DNA of 49,799 bases from a virus, in IMG/VR virus record IMGVR_UViG_3300032241_001796, positions 1 through 49,799 of that record; one strand, 5' to 3'. Made by a program: the position numbers and the translations under genes. Within the stretch, counting starts at the first letter, position 1. Each line of letters opens with the position of its first letter. Positions 32,036-40,127 of the stretch are shown here, in pieces. The notes under the pieces were generated by a model. The model worked only from the letters and a program-made list of their open reading frames with translations. It was not told the DNA's origin and ran no database searches.

Positions 32036-33487
32036 GTGAGCAAACCGCATTTAGGTATGGAAAAATCAGAGTTAAACCGTATCAGAGTAACACGGGAAAT
32101 GTGCCTTAGTTCCTTTGAGATATTTATCAGGTACTTTTTTAAGGCAAGGTTTAAGCGAAAGTTCATAGTCGGCGATCACCATAAATTGATTTGTGATGCA
32201 TTGGAGAAGGTAATAAGTGGTGAGATTACCCGGTTAATGATAAACCTCCCGCCTCGTTATAGTAAGACCGAGATAGCTGTTAAAAACTTCATTGCGTATG
32301 GACTTGCAATTAACCCGGCTGCTAAATTCATTCATCTTTCCTATTCGGATGACCTTGCCCTTGACAATTCAGCAGATGCCAGGGACATTGTTATTCAGGA
32401 TGCCTACCAAGAGTTATTCCCGGAAGTGCAGATAAAGCACGAGACAGACAGTAAAAAGAAATGGTACACATCGGAACGTGGTGGGGTGTATGCTACGTCA
32501 TCAGGTGGACAGGTAACAGGATTCGGGGCTGGGCAAGTGGATGATGAAGATATAGACTTTGAAACAGGGGGAAACGCTAAGTTATTCGGTGGTGCAATCA
32601 TCATAGATGACCCGATAAAGCCAGAAGATGCAGATAGCGAGATTAAGCGTACCAGGGTGAACTTGCGCTATGATTCAACGATCAGTAACCGTGTGAACTC
32701 ACGCAATACCCCGATTATTGTAATGATGCACCGGCTGCATGAAAATGATTTGTGTGGGTATCTGTTGGCAAATGAGCCTGATAAATGGACGGTATTAAGT
32801 CTGCCGGCAATCAATGACAAGGAAGAAGCATTATGGCCATTCAAGCATACTATTGAGGAACTGCGGGAGATTGAGAACGTAAACCCGATAGTATTTGAGC
32901 GCCAGTACATGCAAAACCCGATGCCTATAAAGGGCAGGCTGTACAAAACATTCAAAACCTATTCTGAATTACCACATGATGCGAGGGAAACAAAATGCGT
33001 GATTGATACCGCCGACACCGGGAATGATTACCTATGTTCAATAGTGTACAAGCCAACATTAACAGGGTACTACATTACCGATATTTACTACACTCAAAAG
33101 GGCATGGAGATAACCGAGCAAGCATGCGCCAGACAGCTAACAGATCACGGTGTAAATGAGTGCAGGATTGAGAGCAACAACGGAGGCCGTGGCTTTGCAA
33201 GGAATGTAGAGAGGATTTGTAGGGAAATGCACAATACTCGGACTGAAATAAACTGGTTCCACCAAAAGGATAACAAGCTGGTAAGGATATTCACAAAGGC
33301 GGCAGACGTTCAGAATATGATATACTACCCCGAAGATTGGGAGGGTAGATGGCCTGAATTTGCAAGGCAGGTGCAATCGTATCAAGCCATTGGAAAGAAC
33401 GCTCACGATGATGCCGAGGATGCGCTAACATTGATAATCGAGGCGGAAAATGAGTTTTCTGTTGGGTTTATTGGGAGAAGTAAGTAA
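32036..33487 (+). CDS. terL: Terminase large subunit
   Basis: A 483-residue packaging motor. Walker A-like LPPRYSKTE at ~71-79, Walker B GGAIIIDDP at ~184-192, and a C-terminal RNase H-like nuclease: VIDTADTGNDY (~321), CRIESNNGG (~376) and HDDAEDALT (~457). It cuts and pumps DNA into the prohead at the portal. The GTG at 32036 extends the frame; ATG 32057 (eighth codon) is an equally likely start. Confidence 0.92.
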   Translation: MSKPHLGMEKSELNRIRVTREMCLSSFEIFIRYFFKARFKRKFIVGDHHKLICDALEKVISGEITRLMINLPPRYSKTEIAVKNFIAYGLAINPAAKFIHLSYSDDLALDNSADARDIVIQDAYQELFPEVQIKHETDSKKKWYTSERGGVYATSSGGQVTGFGAGQVDDEDIDFETGGNAKLFGGAIIIDDPIKPEDADSEIKRTRVNLRYDSTISNRVNSRNTPIIVMMHRLHENDLCGYLLANEPDKWTVLSLPAINDKEEALWPFKHTIEELREIENVNPIVFERQYMQNPMPIKGRLYKTFKTYSELPHDARETKCVIDTADTGNDYLCSIVYKPTLTGYYITDIYYTQKGMEITEQACARQLTDHGVNECRIESNNGGRGFARNVERICREMHNTRTEINWFHQKDNKLVRIFTKAADVQNMIYYPEDWEGRWPEFARQVQSYQAIGKNAHDDAEDALTLIIEAENEFSVGFIGRSK

Positions 33488-33539
33488 CTTTGATTTTTCA
33501 AACAGCAAAATCTTGCCTTAATAAATCATCTATTTTTTT

Positions 33540-33815
33540 TTATGTCCTTCGTTCCTTTTTTAGTGTTTGGTGCCTGTATTCTATCAATACCCTTATTATT
33601 AGCCATACAGCTATTATGGTGGGGAAAAGTGTTAACAATGCTATTTGGTAAAAGGGTAAAGAATCGAAAAAAGAGTTTTTCTGATACTCAAAATAAAGCA
33701 AACCCGAAGTGGCTAAAGCGGCAACAACCGTACCAATGGCAATCGCCCATGTCTGTACGGACTGGAGGACTTCTAAAGTAGCATCACGTTTGCTTTTCCA
33801 TTTATAGCCACCCAT
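33540..33815 (-). CDS. Opposite-strand two-helix membrane protein
   Basis: A 91-residue protein with membrane helices at about residues 23-43 (WAIAIGTVVAALATSGLLYF) and 57-80 (IALLTLFPTIIAVWLIIRVLI), a basic N-terminus and basic end (KKERR). It is the only minus-strand gene in the packaging/head block. Its first helix resembles the anchor of the 8242-8760 protein. A plus-strand frame over the same DNA looks less protein-like. Possibly a moron gene acting on the host membrane. Confidence 0.55.
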   Translation of the reverse strand: MGGYKWKSKRDATLEVLQSVQTWAIAIGTVVAALATSGLLYFEYQKNSFFDSLPFYQIALLTLFPTIIAVWLIIRVLIEYRHQTLKKERRT

Positions 33816-33830
33816 TGCCTTAAAAAATAT

Positions 33831-33862
33831 TTTCTTGCAAATACAAATATTAATTACATTTG
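33831..33862 (+). promoter_or_regulatory. Promoter inside the late region
   Basis: TTTC (33831-33834), 20 bases, TACATTTG (33855-33862), 17 bases before the start at 33880. It lets the genes downstream of the antisense moron be transcribed anew. Confidence 0.7.
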
Positions 33863-33879
33863 TAGAAAATAACCACTAA

Positions 33880-34476
33880 ATGGCATATCCCACTAAAGGC
33901 AAAAAGACAAAATTGAAGCCAACTCCGAAAAAAGACCTTTCCGAGCTTTCACAACTGCATAAAGATGCGATTTTCAACCATGAAGCCTGTAAAAAGGTAT
34001 TCGATGAACGCATAAAGGAAGTGAAGCTGCCGGTAACGGAAGAACTGAAAACCGTTGTTGATGCTTTCAAATGCGTATTGCCGGAACTAACAGACGGCAA
34101 TTTGAATTTGTCCGATGTTGATGGAGAGTATGAGCAGCTCATTGACATTTTGGAGCGTGATGGCGGGGAAATTGGTACAGAATGCCCAACACATCAGGGC
34201 ATTATCATCCTCATGTGCAACCAACTGCACAAACAGCCCGGTAAGATATTTGCTGCAAACTTGCAGACACGGAATAAGGTACATTCAGCCCGGAAAGCAT
34301 TGCTGAAATCCATTACTGGATTGTATGAGCCAATCCGCGATAAATGTGTTGAGGAATGGTACGAAAACGCTACCGAGAATGAAATAATGGACATAAACAT
34401 CATTGTAAGGCACAGGGAAAACCCACAAGATATGGGGATGCCAGGCAATCAGGGAACGCCACAATTCAGGAGATAA
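33880..34476 (+). CDS. Hypothetical protein of head region
   Basis: A 198-residue protein with a very basic start (TKGKKTKLKPTPKKD), a helical centre and a Gly/Gln-rich end. Unknown family. Lies between terminase and portal, so a packaging or head-assembly role is possible. Stop overlaps the next start (TAATGG). Confidence 0.6.
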   Translation: MAYPTKGKKTKLKPTPKKDLSELSQLHKDAIFNHEACKKVFDERIKEVKLPVTEELKTVVDAFKCVLPELTDGNLNLSDVDGEYEQLIDILERDGGEIGTECPTHQGIIILMCNQLHKQPGKIFAANLQTRNKVHSARKALLKSITGLYEPIRDKCVEEWYENATENEIMDINIIVRHRENPQDMGMPGNQGTPQFRR

Positions 34477-34730
34477 TGGAACGAAGCAAAGTCGACTATG
34501 ACGGGATATACGACCATGATGCAGTTTTCAATGGTATCTTTGTAACACAACCGGCGAGGATCACGAAGTTTATAATTCCGAATTTTGATGCTGTTTACGT
34601 TCCACTTGGTGAAGTTTTTGCTTATGCTCCTGCTTACTTTCATGATCTTTTTTATCATTGGCAGTTTCAAGAAGGGAATGGGAGTGCGAGGTTTATTAGT
34701 CCATTGAGGTATCTTTTATCAGCTAATTAG
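34476..34730 (+). CDS. Hypothetical small protein
   Basis: An 84-residue aromatic-rich protein (NFDAVYVPLGEVFAYAPAYFHDLFYHW). Start overlaps the previous stop, supporting translation. No family recognised. Confidence 0.55.
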   Translation: MERSKVDYDGIYDHDAVFNGIFVTQPARITKFIIPNFDAVYVPLGEVFAYAPAYFHDLFYHWQFQEGNGSARFISPLRYLLSAN

Positions 34731-34736
34731 TATGAA

Positions 34737-34958
34737 ATGGCTTTAATTATAATACTACGGCGAAATAGAATAGCGCAAAGTAAAACATTAATAAATGGCG
34801 TTAAGGATAATGATTATAAAATAAATAATCATTGTAGTATGAGGACACATGAGCAAATGATGAAAAGCCATTACATAGATAATTTTGTGAGATCAAGATG
34901 GACAGGGCAACCGAAACCAAACTGGCTATTTCGCTTTTTGCAGTCATTATTTAGTTAG
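34737..34958 (+). CDS. Hypothetical basic protein
   Basis: A 73-residue basic frame (MALIIILRRNRIAQSK start; end WLFRFLQSLFS). It fills the gap between two better-supported frames on the same strand. Protein-like evidence is modest. Confidence 0.4.
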   Translation: MALIIILRRNRIAQSKTLINGVKDNDYKINNHCSMRTHEQMMKSHYIDNFVRSRWTGQPKPNWLFRFLQSLFS

Positions 34959-34963
34959 TAAGT

Positions 34964-35119
34964 ATGAAAAAACAATTAATAGTAACTGTTACCAAGAATG
35001 GAGTAATCGAACATGATGGGGTAAACATCATATCTTACAAAAGGTATGAAAGACCTCAAAAGGAATTGGTAAATTTGCCTAATAAGATATTGCAGAAACC
35101 ACGATTAACTACATTCTGA
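34964..35119 (+). CDS. Small basic protein
   Basis: A 51-residue frame (MKKQLIVTVTKNGVIEHDG start), beta-strand-rich then basic. Five bases after the preceding stop. Followed by a terminator directly before the portal gene. Confidence 0.5.
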   Translation: MKKQLIVTVTKNGVIEHDGVNIISYKRYERPQKELVNLPNKILQKPRLTTF

Positions 35120-35187
35120 GTGATACTTTAAGAGTTTTACAAAAATTGTATGAAGATGTACAATACCCAATTAACAACACAACTTAG

Positions 35188-35219
35188 CCTGCTGCGGTAA
35201 ACCCGTTGCAGGTTTTTTT
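35188..35219 (+). terminator. Terminator hairpin two bases upstream of the portal start
   Basis: CCTGCTGCGG (35188-35197) pairs with CCGTTGCAGG (35203-35212; one T-T mismatch, one G-T pair) and is followed by seven T residues ending at 35219, with the portal ATG at 35222. No promoter separates it from the gene, so portal expression must pass through it. Confidence 0.75.
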
Positions 35220-35221
35220 AT

Positions 35222-37180
35222 ATGGCTACGCTAACAGACCAAGAAGTTAAAAACGTCATCAAGTATAACCCTAATGGCACTTTCATAAAGTGGTTGCAGG
35301 CAAAGTACAAGATCATGCGTTCCCATGTAACAGGCATAGGGGCGGATAGCTTAATCAACCAGATACAAGGCTTCGAGCGTGAGAACATAATGAAAGCCCG
35401 TAAGAAGATGATGCTATCAAACAAAGATTTGATAGCACGCCTGATGAAGCCGAGGGCAAAGATTTATTCCGCGAAGGGTGGTATTGAAAGCTACAACCTT
35501 GCCACATCTGAACTGATACAGGAATGGAAAGAGTTTTTAAGCCATTGTGCCGGCAAAAAGACCAGCCTGAAGCAGTATATCAAACAAGAGGTACAAAAGG
35601 CTTTTGACATAGACCCTATGGGTTTAAAATGGGTAGGAATCAATGACCAGGGTGAGCCATATCCTACCTACAAGTGCATAATGAACATTTACGATTATGA
35701 AGTCAACGGGGAAGGAACACCGGAGTACGTTGCTTTCAAATCTACCGCTAAAGAAATCGCCCAATACCAGGATATGGGGATAATCACAAAAGATAATTCA
35801 AGCAGCAATCCTGATGTTTACCGGGTAGTGTGTGATGGATGGGATAGGATTGTAATAAATGAAACCGGGGAGCCACGAATACTAATAGCCATCCCTAATA
35901 TATTCGGTCAGGTGCAAGGTGAAATAGTGAGCGACATTTTAACCGAGGATGAAAGCGGCAAAAAGTATTGGGAAAGCGATTTATACGAGGTAAGCGAATT
36001 ATTGAGCCAGTTTGTATTTGCAAGGTCAATCTACAATATCGCATATTCACAGACAGCATACCCGCTAATGTGGATGCAGAAGCAGACATGCCCTACCTGC
36101 GGAGGAAAAGGTAAATTAGGGGTGCCCATGAACGGTGCGGCGCCAAGACCAGAACAAGGCGATATGAATTGCCCGGAATGTGGTGGGAGTGGCGTTTATC
36201 CCCATGTTCAAAACAGCGATACCTTCATTTGGGAGTTCAGCAAGGATATGACCGGAAAGGTGCCGGTTCCACCGCTGGGAATAATCGATACAGCTATTGC
36301 CAACCTCGAATACATGAACAGGGAGCGCGTGGAGATAGAAACGCTTGTAACAGAGACTTTATGGGGTGTAGCAAAGGTTTTTCCTAATGCCAGGGTAAAT
36401 GATGAATCAACAAAAGAAGGAGGCGGGAACACGTCTGAAACAGCCTTTGAAAGCAAACTGAATGAGCAGCCCAAGTATGACAAGCTAAAAGAGTATTCTA
36501 TTTGGCTTGGAAATAGCATCAAGTGGTATGCAGACATGATGGGTAAGATAAAGTATGAAGATGCCTATATCAGTTCTGCGATACTTTGCGGTGATCGCTA
36601 TGCCATTGAAAGCCCTGATGAAATACTTACCCGGATAACCAAAGCAAAGGCGGCAGGCGCACCACAAGCGGTACTGGAATCGCTTTACATTGAGTATATT
36701 GAAACCCGGTATGAGAATAACCCATTAGAATACCGTAAGGCTTATATCTACTATGTGGGAGAGCCATATTTTTTCTTTACGGTAGCAGATGTAATGGGGT
36801 GGGCTGCAACTTCAACACCGATACCGGGAATACAGTTATTGGAAAAGCAGATGTGGGGGGAATTTATGTGTACCCTTACAGACCAAATCATAGCATCCAT
36901 ACCTGATGACGATATTCCGGGTACTATGCAAAAGATGTTCAGGGAATATGTAACCAAAAAGTATATCGAGGACAAAAAAGCCGATACTTTGCTGTTCGCA
37001 AATGACGGCAGCATGTTGAATATCGGGGATAATGCAAGGATAAAAGCCAACCAAGCCAGAGACCCGAAAGACCTCGGTAAATCGTATCAGGTAACGAATA
37101 TAAATGGCGATGAAGTGATGCTGAAAGGCATGGCGAAGCCATATTTGAAAGCGCAGTTAGAAAGAACATTTGGAAGCTGA
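35222..37180 (+). CDS. Portal protein with inserted zinc-finger motif
   Basis: A 652-residue protein in the portal position after terminase and before scaffold and capsid. Helical, charged, with portal-like phrases (LIARLMKPRAKIYSAKGG; ESLYIEYIETRYENNPLEYRKAY). Unusually, residues 290-324 carry two DnaJ-type CxxCGGxG motifs (CPTCGGKG, CPECGGSG) that should bind one zinc. The dodecameric portal forms the DNA entry channel and nucleates head assembly. The assignment rests on order, size and general pattern. Confidence 0.7.
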   Translation: MATLTDQEVKNVIKYNPNGTFIKWLQAKYKIMRSHVTGIGADSLINQIQGFERENIMKARKKMMLSNKDLIARLMKPRAKIYSAKGGIESYNLATSELIQEWKEFLSHCAGKKTSLKQYIKQEVQKAFDIDPMGLKWVGINDQGEPYPTYKCIMNIYDYEVNGEGTPEYVAFKSTAKEIAQYQDMGIITKDNSSSNPDVYRVVCDGWDRIVINETGEPRILIAIPNIFGQVQGEIVSDILTEDESGKKYWESDLYEVSELLSQFVFARSIYNIAYSQTAYPLMWMQKQTCPTCGGKGKLGVPMNGAAPRPEQGDMNCPECGGSGVYPHVQNSDTFIWEFSKDMTGKVPVPPLGIIDTAIANLEYMNRERVEIETLVTETLWGVAKVFPNARVNDESTKEGGGNTSETAFESKLNEQPKYDKLKEYSIWLGNSIKWYADMMGKIKYEDAYISSAILCGDRYAIESPDEILTRITKAKAAGAPQAVLESLYIEYIETRYENNPLEYRKAYIYYVGEPYFFFTVADVMGWAATSTPIPGIQLLEKQMWGEFMCTLTDQIIASIPDDDIPGTMQKMFREYVTKKYIEDKKADTLLFANDGSMLNIGDNARIKANQARDPKDLGKSYQVTNINGDEVMLKGMAKPYLKAQLERTFGS

Positions 37181-37377
37181 TGATTAACATTGCTAACAAA
37201 TTTGATTTTGGACAAATCGTTTATCTGAAAACAGATAAAGAGCAAATGCCACGAATAGTTACAGCGATAAAAATAACACCGCATGAAATTATTTATGAAT
37301 TGTTTGCAGGTACTGTTTGCTCAAATCATTTTGATATAGAAATGTCAGAAACAGCAGATATTTTAATGACAACTTAA
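37180..37377 (+). CDS. Small barrel-like protein
   Basis: A 65-residue protein (FDFGQIVYLKTDKEQMPRIV, then YELFAGTVCSNHFDIEMSE) of a type I recall in Bacteroidota phages next to portal or tail genes. Likely a small beta-barrel; role unknown. Start overlaps the portal stop, stop overlaps the next start. Confidence 0.6.
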   Translation: MINIANKFDFGQIVYLKTDKEQMPRIVTAIKITPHEIIYELFAGTVCSNHFDIEMSETADILMTT

Positions 37378-37463
37378 TGAGCAAGAACAAAATAAAGCCA
37401 CGTCAGAGGCGCAAGGCTAAGAAAAAGGCTTGGCAGAAGTTAGGCAAGCAAACAAAAAAATAG
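37377..37463 (+). CDS. 28-residue polybasic peptide
   Basis: MSKNKIKPRQRRKAKKKAW start; 15 of 28 residues are Lys or Arg. Its start overlaps the preceding stop (TAATGA). Such a peptide could bind DNA inside the head or act in packaging, but it may also be a translational linker. Confidence 0.45.
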   Translation: MSKNKIKPRQRRKAKKKAWQKLGKQTKK

Positions 37464-37489
37464 TTTATTCACCACTAAAAATAAATACC

Positions 37490-37735
37490 ATGTCAGAGCA
37501 AAAGACAGGCTACACAGATGCCGAAATAGCAGACCTTCATGAGCAAGGACACCATATAGGCGCACCGATGCAGAAACTACATGCAGATACCGATGATGGT
37601 GCAAAGGCAAAACCCATCAAGCAGGTAAAGACCAACGATGCAGGCATACCAATTGAGCTTGTGAGCACCGAAACACCTGAATTGGATGCAGAAACCAAAA
37701 TACAGGATGCAGTAAAAGAGGCAGTAAAAAAGTAA
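37490..37735 (+). CDS. Small acidic protein sharing a motif with its neighbour
   Basis: An 81-residue protein. Residues ~6-26 (YTDAEIADLHEQGHHIGAP, then MQKL) match residues 35-58 of the next protein (YTKEEIKELEGKGHLIGAP, then HQKL). The rest is acidic and probably disordered. ATG 37490 is chosen over a TTG at 37430 that overlaps the basic peptide. Role unknown, presumably head assembly. Confidence 0.6.
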   Translation: MSEQKTGYTDAEIADLHEQGHHIGAPMQKLHADTDDGAKAKPIKQVKTNDAGIPIELVSTETPELDAETKIQDAVKEAVKK

Positions 37736-37761
37736 ATTCATAACGAGTAAAAACCATAACA

Positions 37762-38331
37762 ATGGCAGAAAAGAAAACAGCAGAGCAGTTAGAAAGAGAA
37801 TTGCTTGAAGCAAAAGCAAAAATAGGCGACCTTTCACCGGGGGTAGTGGCTAAGAAAAAGCCCTACACTAAGGAAGAAATAAAGGAACTGGAAGGTAAAG
37901 GACATCTCATAGGCGCACCCCATCAAAAGCTATCAGAAGGGCATGATGAAGAAGATTTGAAGCCGTGGGATTTGTGCATTGTGGAAATACTTTTGAAGGA
38001 CATAGGCAAGCTGCCTGAAACTGGAAAGGAATGGAGCGTACCTGCATCAATGACGGTGCTGAAGATCGAGAAAACAGGTATGAAAGCCAGCGATCAGACA
38101 TTCCAATGGCGTAATAAACAGGTGGATTTCCGTTACCCTGCGAGTGAGCATCGCTATATAATGCACCTACCAACGGGAATGTTCAAACCTTCTGTAAAAT
38201 ATCCCTGCCATTATTGGGTAGAGGAAATAAAACATGCCGCAGGCGTTCAGAAAGAGGTAAGAATGCTGGTAGTTGACTATCCAATCGTTACCGGTGCACC
38301 GGAGGACAAAACCAAATGGGGCAGGGGATAA
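37762..38331 (+). CDS. Head-region protein with shared GHxIGAP motif
   Basis: A 189-residue protein: helical N-terminus, the shared YTxxEIxxLxxxGHxIGAPxQKL motif (~35-58), then a beta-rich domain (VDFRYPASEHRYIMHLPTGMF, VRMLVVDYPIV). Lies between portal and scaffold. Could be a head-decoration or completion protein; unproven. Confidence 0.6.
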   Translation: MAEKKTAEQLERELLEAKAKIGDLSPGVVAKKKPYTKEEIKELEGKGHLIGAPHQKLSEGHDEEDLKPWDLCIVEILLKDIGKLPETGKEWSVPASMTVLKIEKTGMKASDQTFQWRNKQVDFRYPASEHRYIMHLPTGMFKPSVKYPCHYWVEEIKHAAGVQKEVRMLVVDYPIVTGAPEDKTKWGRG

Positions 38332-38380
38332 AAAAACGTTTTTCAATTCACAAACAAAAAGTATTTTAAAAACATATTTT

Positions 38381-39241
38381 ATGGCATTAGATGCAGCATC
38401 AAAAAAAGCATTAACAGACCTCGGCCTTAATGTTGAGGAACTTGTAAAAGCAGTTACTACAACAGGCGACCAAACCTATGCAGTAACCCTGAAAACGGGT
38501 GAAATAAAAGTAGGCGACAAGAAGCTCCACGTCTATGATGAAGATGGCCACAACGGACTAAAAGGCCGTGTAAAGGATGAAGTTCTTGCACAGGCAACAG
38601 AACTCGGTGTAAAGGCAGTAGCAGCGGAGGCTGGGGTTGATTACAAGGGTAATGACCCAAAGAAACTCATTGAGGCAGTAACGGCAAAACTAAACTTGCC
38701 GGTGGATGACAAGATTAAGGAAAAAGACCGGGATATTGCCACCATGACCGCCAACTGGAATAACGAAAAAGCAGCAAGGGAAGCAGCGGAGGCAAGATGG
38801 AAAGACCGCGAAGAACTGGACAGGGATATATCCTACTTCCCGGAAAATCGTATAAAAACGGTCAAAGAAAAGACCCTGCGCATGGAGTTGAAGGAAGAAG
38901 GCATAACCTATGGTGAGCATGACGGCAAACCAGCAGTTTTCAAAAACGGGGAAGTTCAGAAAAATGCCGACCTGACACTTGTAGAGCCTAAAACATTCAC
39001 CGCACAATTCTTCAAAGATAAAGGCTGGATAGCGGAAGCGCAGGCACAGGGGCAACAAGGCAAGCAGGGAAAACAAACATTCGATACCAAAGGACAGCCA
39101 GGGGAACCAGCGCCGAAGTTCGACCATGAAAGTACCTACAACAATATCATGAAAAAGTATGGTGGCTGGACAGACAAGGCGCAGGCGGAATATACACAGG
39201 CGCAATTGGATTCAATGCCTAAACCGGCAGCAACGGCCTAA
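38381..39241 (+). CDS. Putative scaffold protein
   Basis: A 286-residue protein: small N-terminal fold, a long charged coiled-coil centre (DDKIKEKDRDIATMTANWNN, then REAAEARWKDREELDRD), and a Gln/Gly-rich then helical C-terminus. Position before the capsid gene and this architecture fit a scaffold that shapes the prohead and is later lost. ATG 38381 follows an A-rich leader. Confidence 0.65.
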   Translation: MALDAASKKALTDLGLNVEELVKAVTTTGDQTYAVTLKTGEIKVGDKKLHVYDEDGHNGLKGRVKDEVLAQATELGVKAVAAEAGVDYKGNDPKKLIEAVTAKLNLPVDDKIKEKDRDIATMTANWNNEKAAREAAEARWKDREELDRDISYFPENRIKTVKEKTLRMELKEEGITYGEHDGKPAVFKNGEVQKNADLTLVEPKTFTAQFFKDKGWIAEAQAQGQQGKQGKQTFDTKGQPGEPAPKFDHESTYNNIMKKYGGWTDKAQAEYTQAQLDSMPKPAATA

Positions 39242-39266
39242 GATAAGCATCTAAAAAAACAAGTTT

Positions 39267-39761
39267 ATGAAACTATATACAATACCGGCGGAGTGTGTGG
39301 ATATATTCCAGCAGCGCCTTGCAAGCGAATACATGATGGAGCGTTTTTACAAAAGATGTTCTACATGGTGCGACCTAAACGGCTATAAATGCGCCTCGGA
39401 TTTCTTTGTAGATATGTACCACATCCAGCGCCAGCAGGAGCATAAGATCGAAAAGAACCTGACCAATTGGGGAGTGGCACCAGTATTGCCGGTAGTGGGC
39501 GAAGCGGAGCCGAATTTTACCACCCTGAATGAACTTGTAGCGCAAGCGTATGAAAATGAGTATGAGGTGTGTGAAGCATTGCAAAAGGCGGTAAAAGACA
39601 CAGCAAACTATGTAACCTGCAATATCTTCTTTGAGAAGTTGGCAAAGACACAAGCGAAAACGGTTATAGGATTTGGCGAAATGCTGAAAAAGCTGGAAGG
39701 GATAACCGATAAATTCGAGTTGATGAAGATCAGCAAGCAGGTGTTCAAACATTGTCCATAA
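39267..39761 (+). CDS. Ferritin-fold protein, metal site apparently degenerate
   Basis: A 164-residue protein. From memory it aligns with E. coli ferritin FtnA over about 120 residues: SEYMMERFYKRCSTWCDLNG versus the ELYSSLLYQQMSAWC helix, and TLNELVAQAYENE versus SLDELFQETYKHE. Glu21 and Glu98 match FtnA ligands Glu17 and Glu94. At the expected ligands Glu50, His53, Gln127 and Glu130 it appears to have Gln54, Gln57, Thr and Lys/Thr instead. So it likely keeps the four-helix bundle but not ferroxidase activity. Located between scaffold and capsid, it may be a structural or assembly protein. Confidence 0.6.
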   Translation: MKLYTIPAECVDIFQQRLASEYMMERFYKRCSTWCDLNGYKCASDFFVDMYHIQRQQEHKIEKNLTNWGVAPVLPVVGEAEPNFTTLNELVAQAYENEYEVCEALQKAVKDTANYVTCNIFFEKLAKTQAKTVIGFGEMLKKLEGITDKFELMKISKQVFKHCP

Positions 39762-39764
39762 AGC

Positions 39765-39869
39765 ATGATAAAGGCATTGTGCATAATAACAGTAATTGCT
39801 TTGTTCCTGATGTGGATATGGTTTGACCCGCAGAATGTCAGCCATAGTGATTTTAAAAGGAAAAAGTAA
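39765..39869 (+). CDS. 34-residue single-span membrane peptide
   Basis: MIKALCIITVIALFLMWIW then a polar, basic tail (SDFKRKK). Three bases after the preceding stop. One membrane helix; role unknown. Confidence 0.5.
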   Translation: MIKALCIITVIALFLMWIWFDPQNVSHSDFKRKK

Positions 39870-39901
39870 AGTGTTTCATAGTTACGTGGGTTTAACAACG
39901 G

Positions 39902-39929
39902 GCTGGTCTATTCTTAGACTGGCTTTTTT
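39902..39929 (+). terminator. Intrinsic terminator before capsid promoter
   Basis: GCTGGTCTA and TAGACTGGC form a 9-bp stem (two G-T pairs) around TTCT, followed by six T residues. Isolates the capsid gene from upstream transcription. Confidence 0.8.
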
Positions 39930-39946
39930 GTTTGTAAAAAATAAAT

Positions 39947-39977
39947 TTTGTTATTTCAAAAACAGTAATTAGTTTTA
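39947..39977 (+). promoter_or_regulatory. Capsid promoter
   Basis: TTTG (39947-39950), exactly 19 bases, TAGTTTTA (39970-39977). About 145 bases of leader follow before the capsid start. Confidence 0.65.
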
Positions 39978-40031
39978 CATCGCAAATGCGGAAGTTCCAA
40001 TATTTGCAAAGCATGTTCCAACCTTCTTGCC

Positions 40032-40068
40032 TTTAGGTAGTACCTAAATAGAGTTGTCCGGAGTCCGG
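40032..40068 (+). promoter_or_regulatory. Two odd palindromes in the capsid leader
   Basis: TTTAGGTAGTACCTAAA (40032-40048) and CCGGAGTCCGG (40058-40068) are perfect palindromes around a central G, centres 23 bases apart. They could be a regulator site or paired RNA hairpins that protect or control the capsid mRNA. Confidence 0.6.
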
Positions 40069-40127
40069 GATGCGAAATCTGAATAAAATCATTTTTCTCT
40101 AAACGTACTTAACAAACTCTATTCACA

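Noticed and set aside
33542-33781. 79-residue plus-strand membrane-like frame
   Set aside because: Hydrophobicity here is likely the complement of the minus-strand membrane protein; the second half is low quality.
36169-36387. 72-residue frame inside the portal gene
   Set aside because: An out-of-frame shadow of the zinc-finger region without start context.
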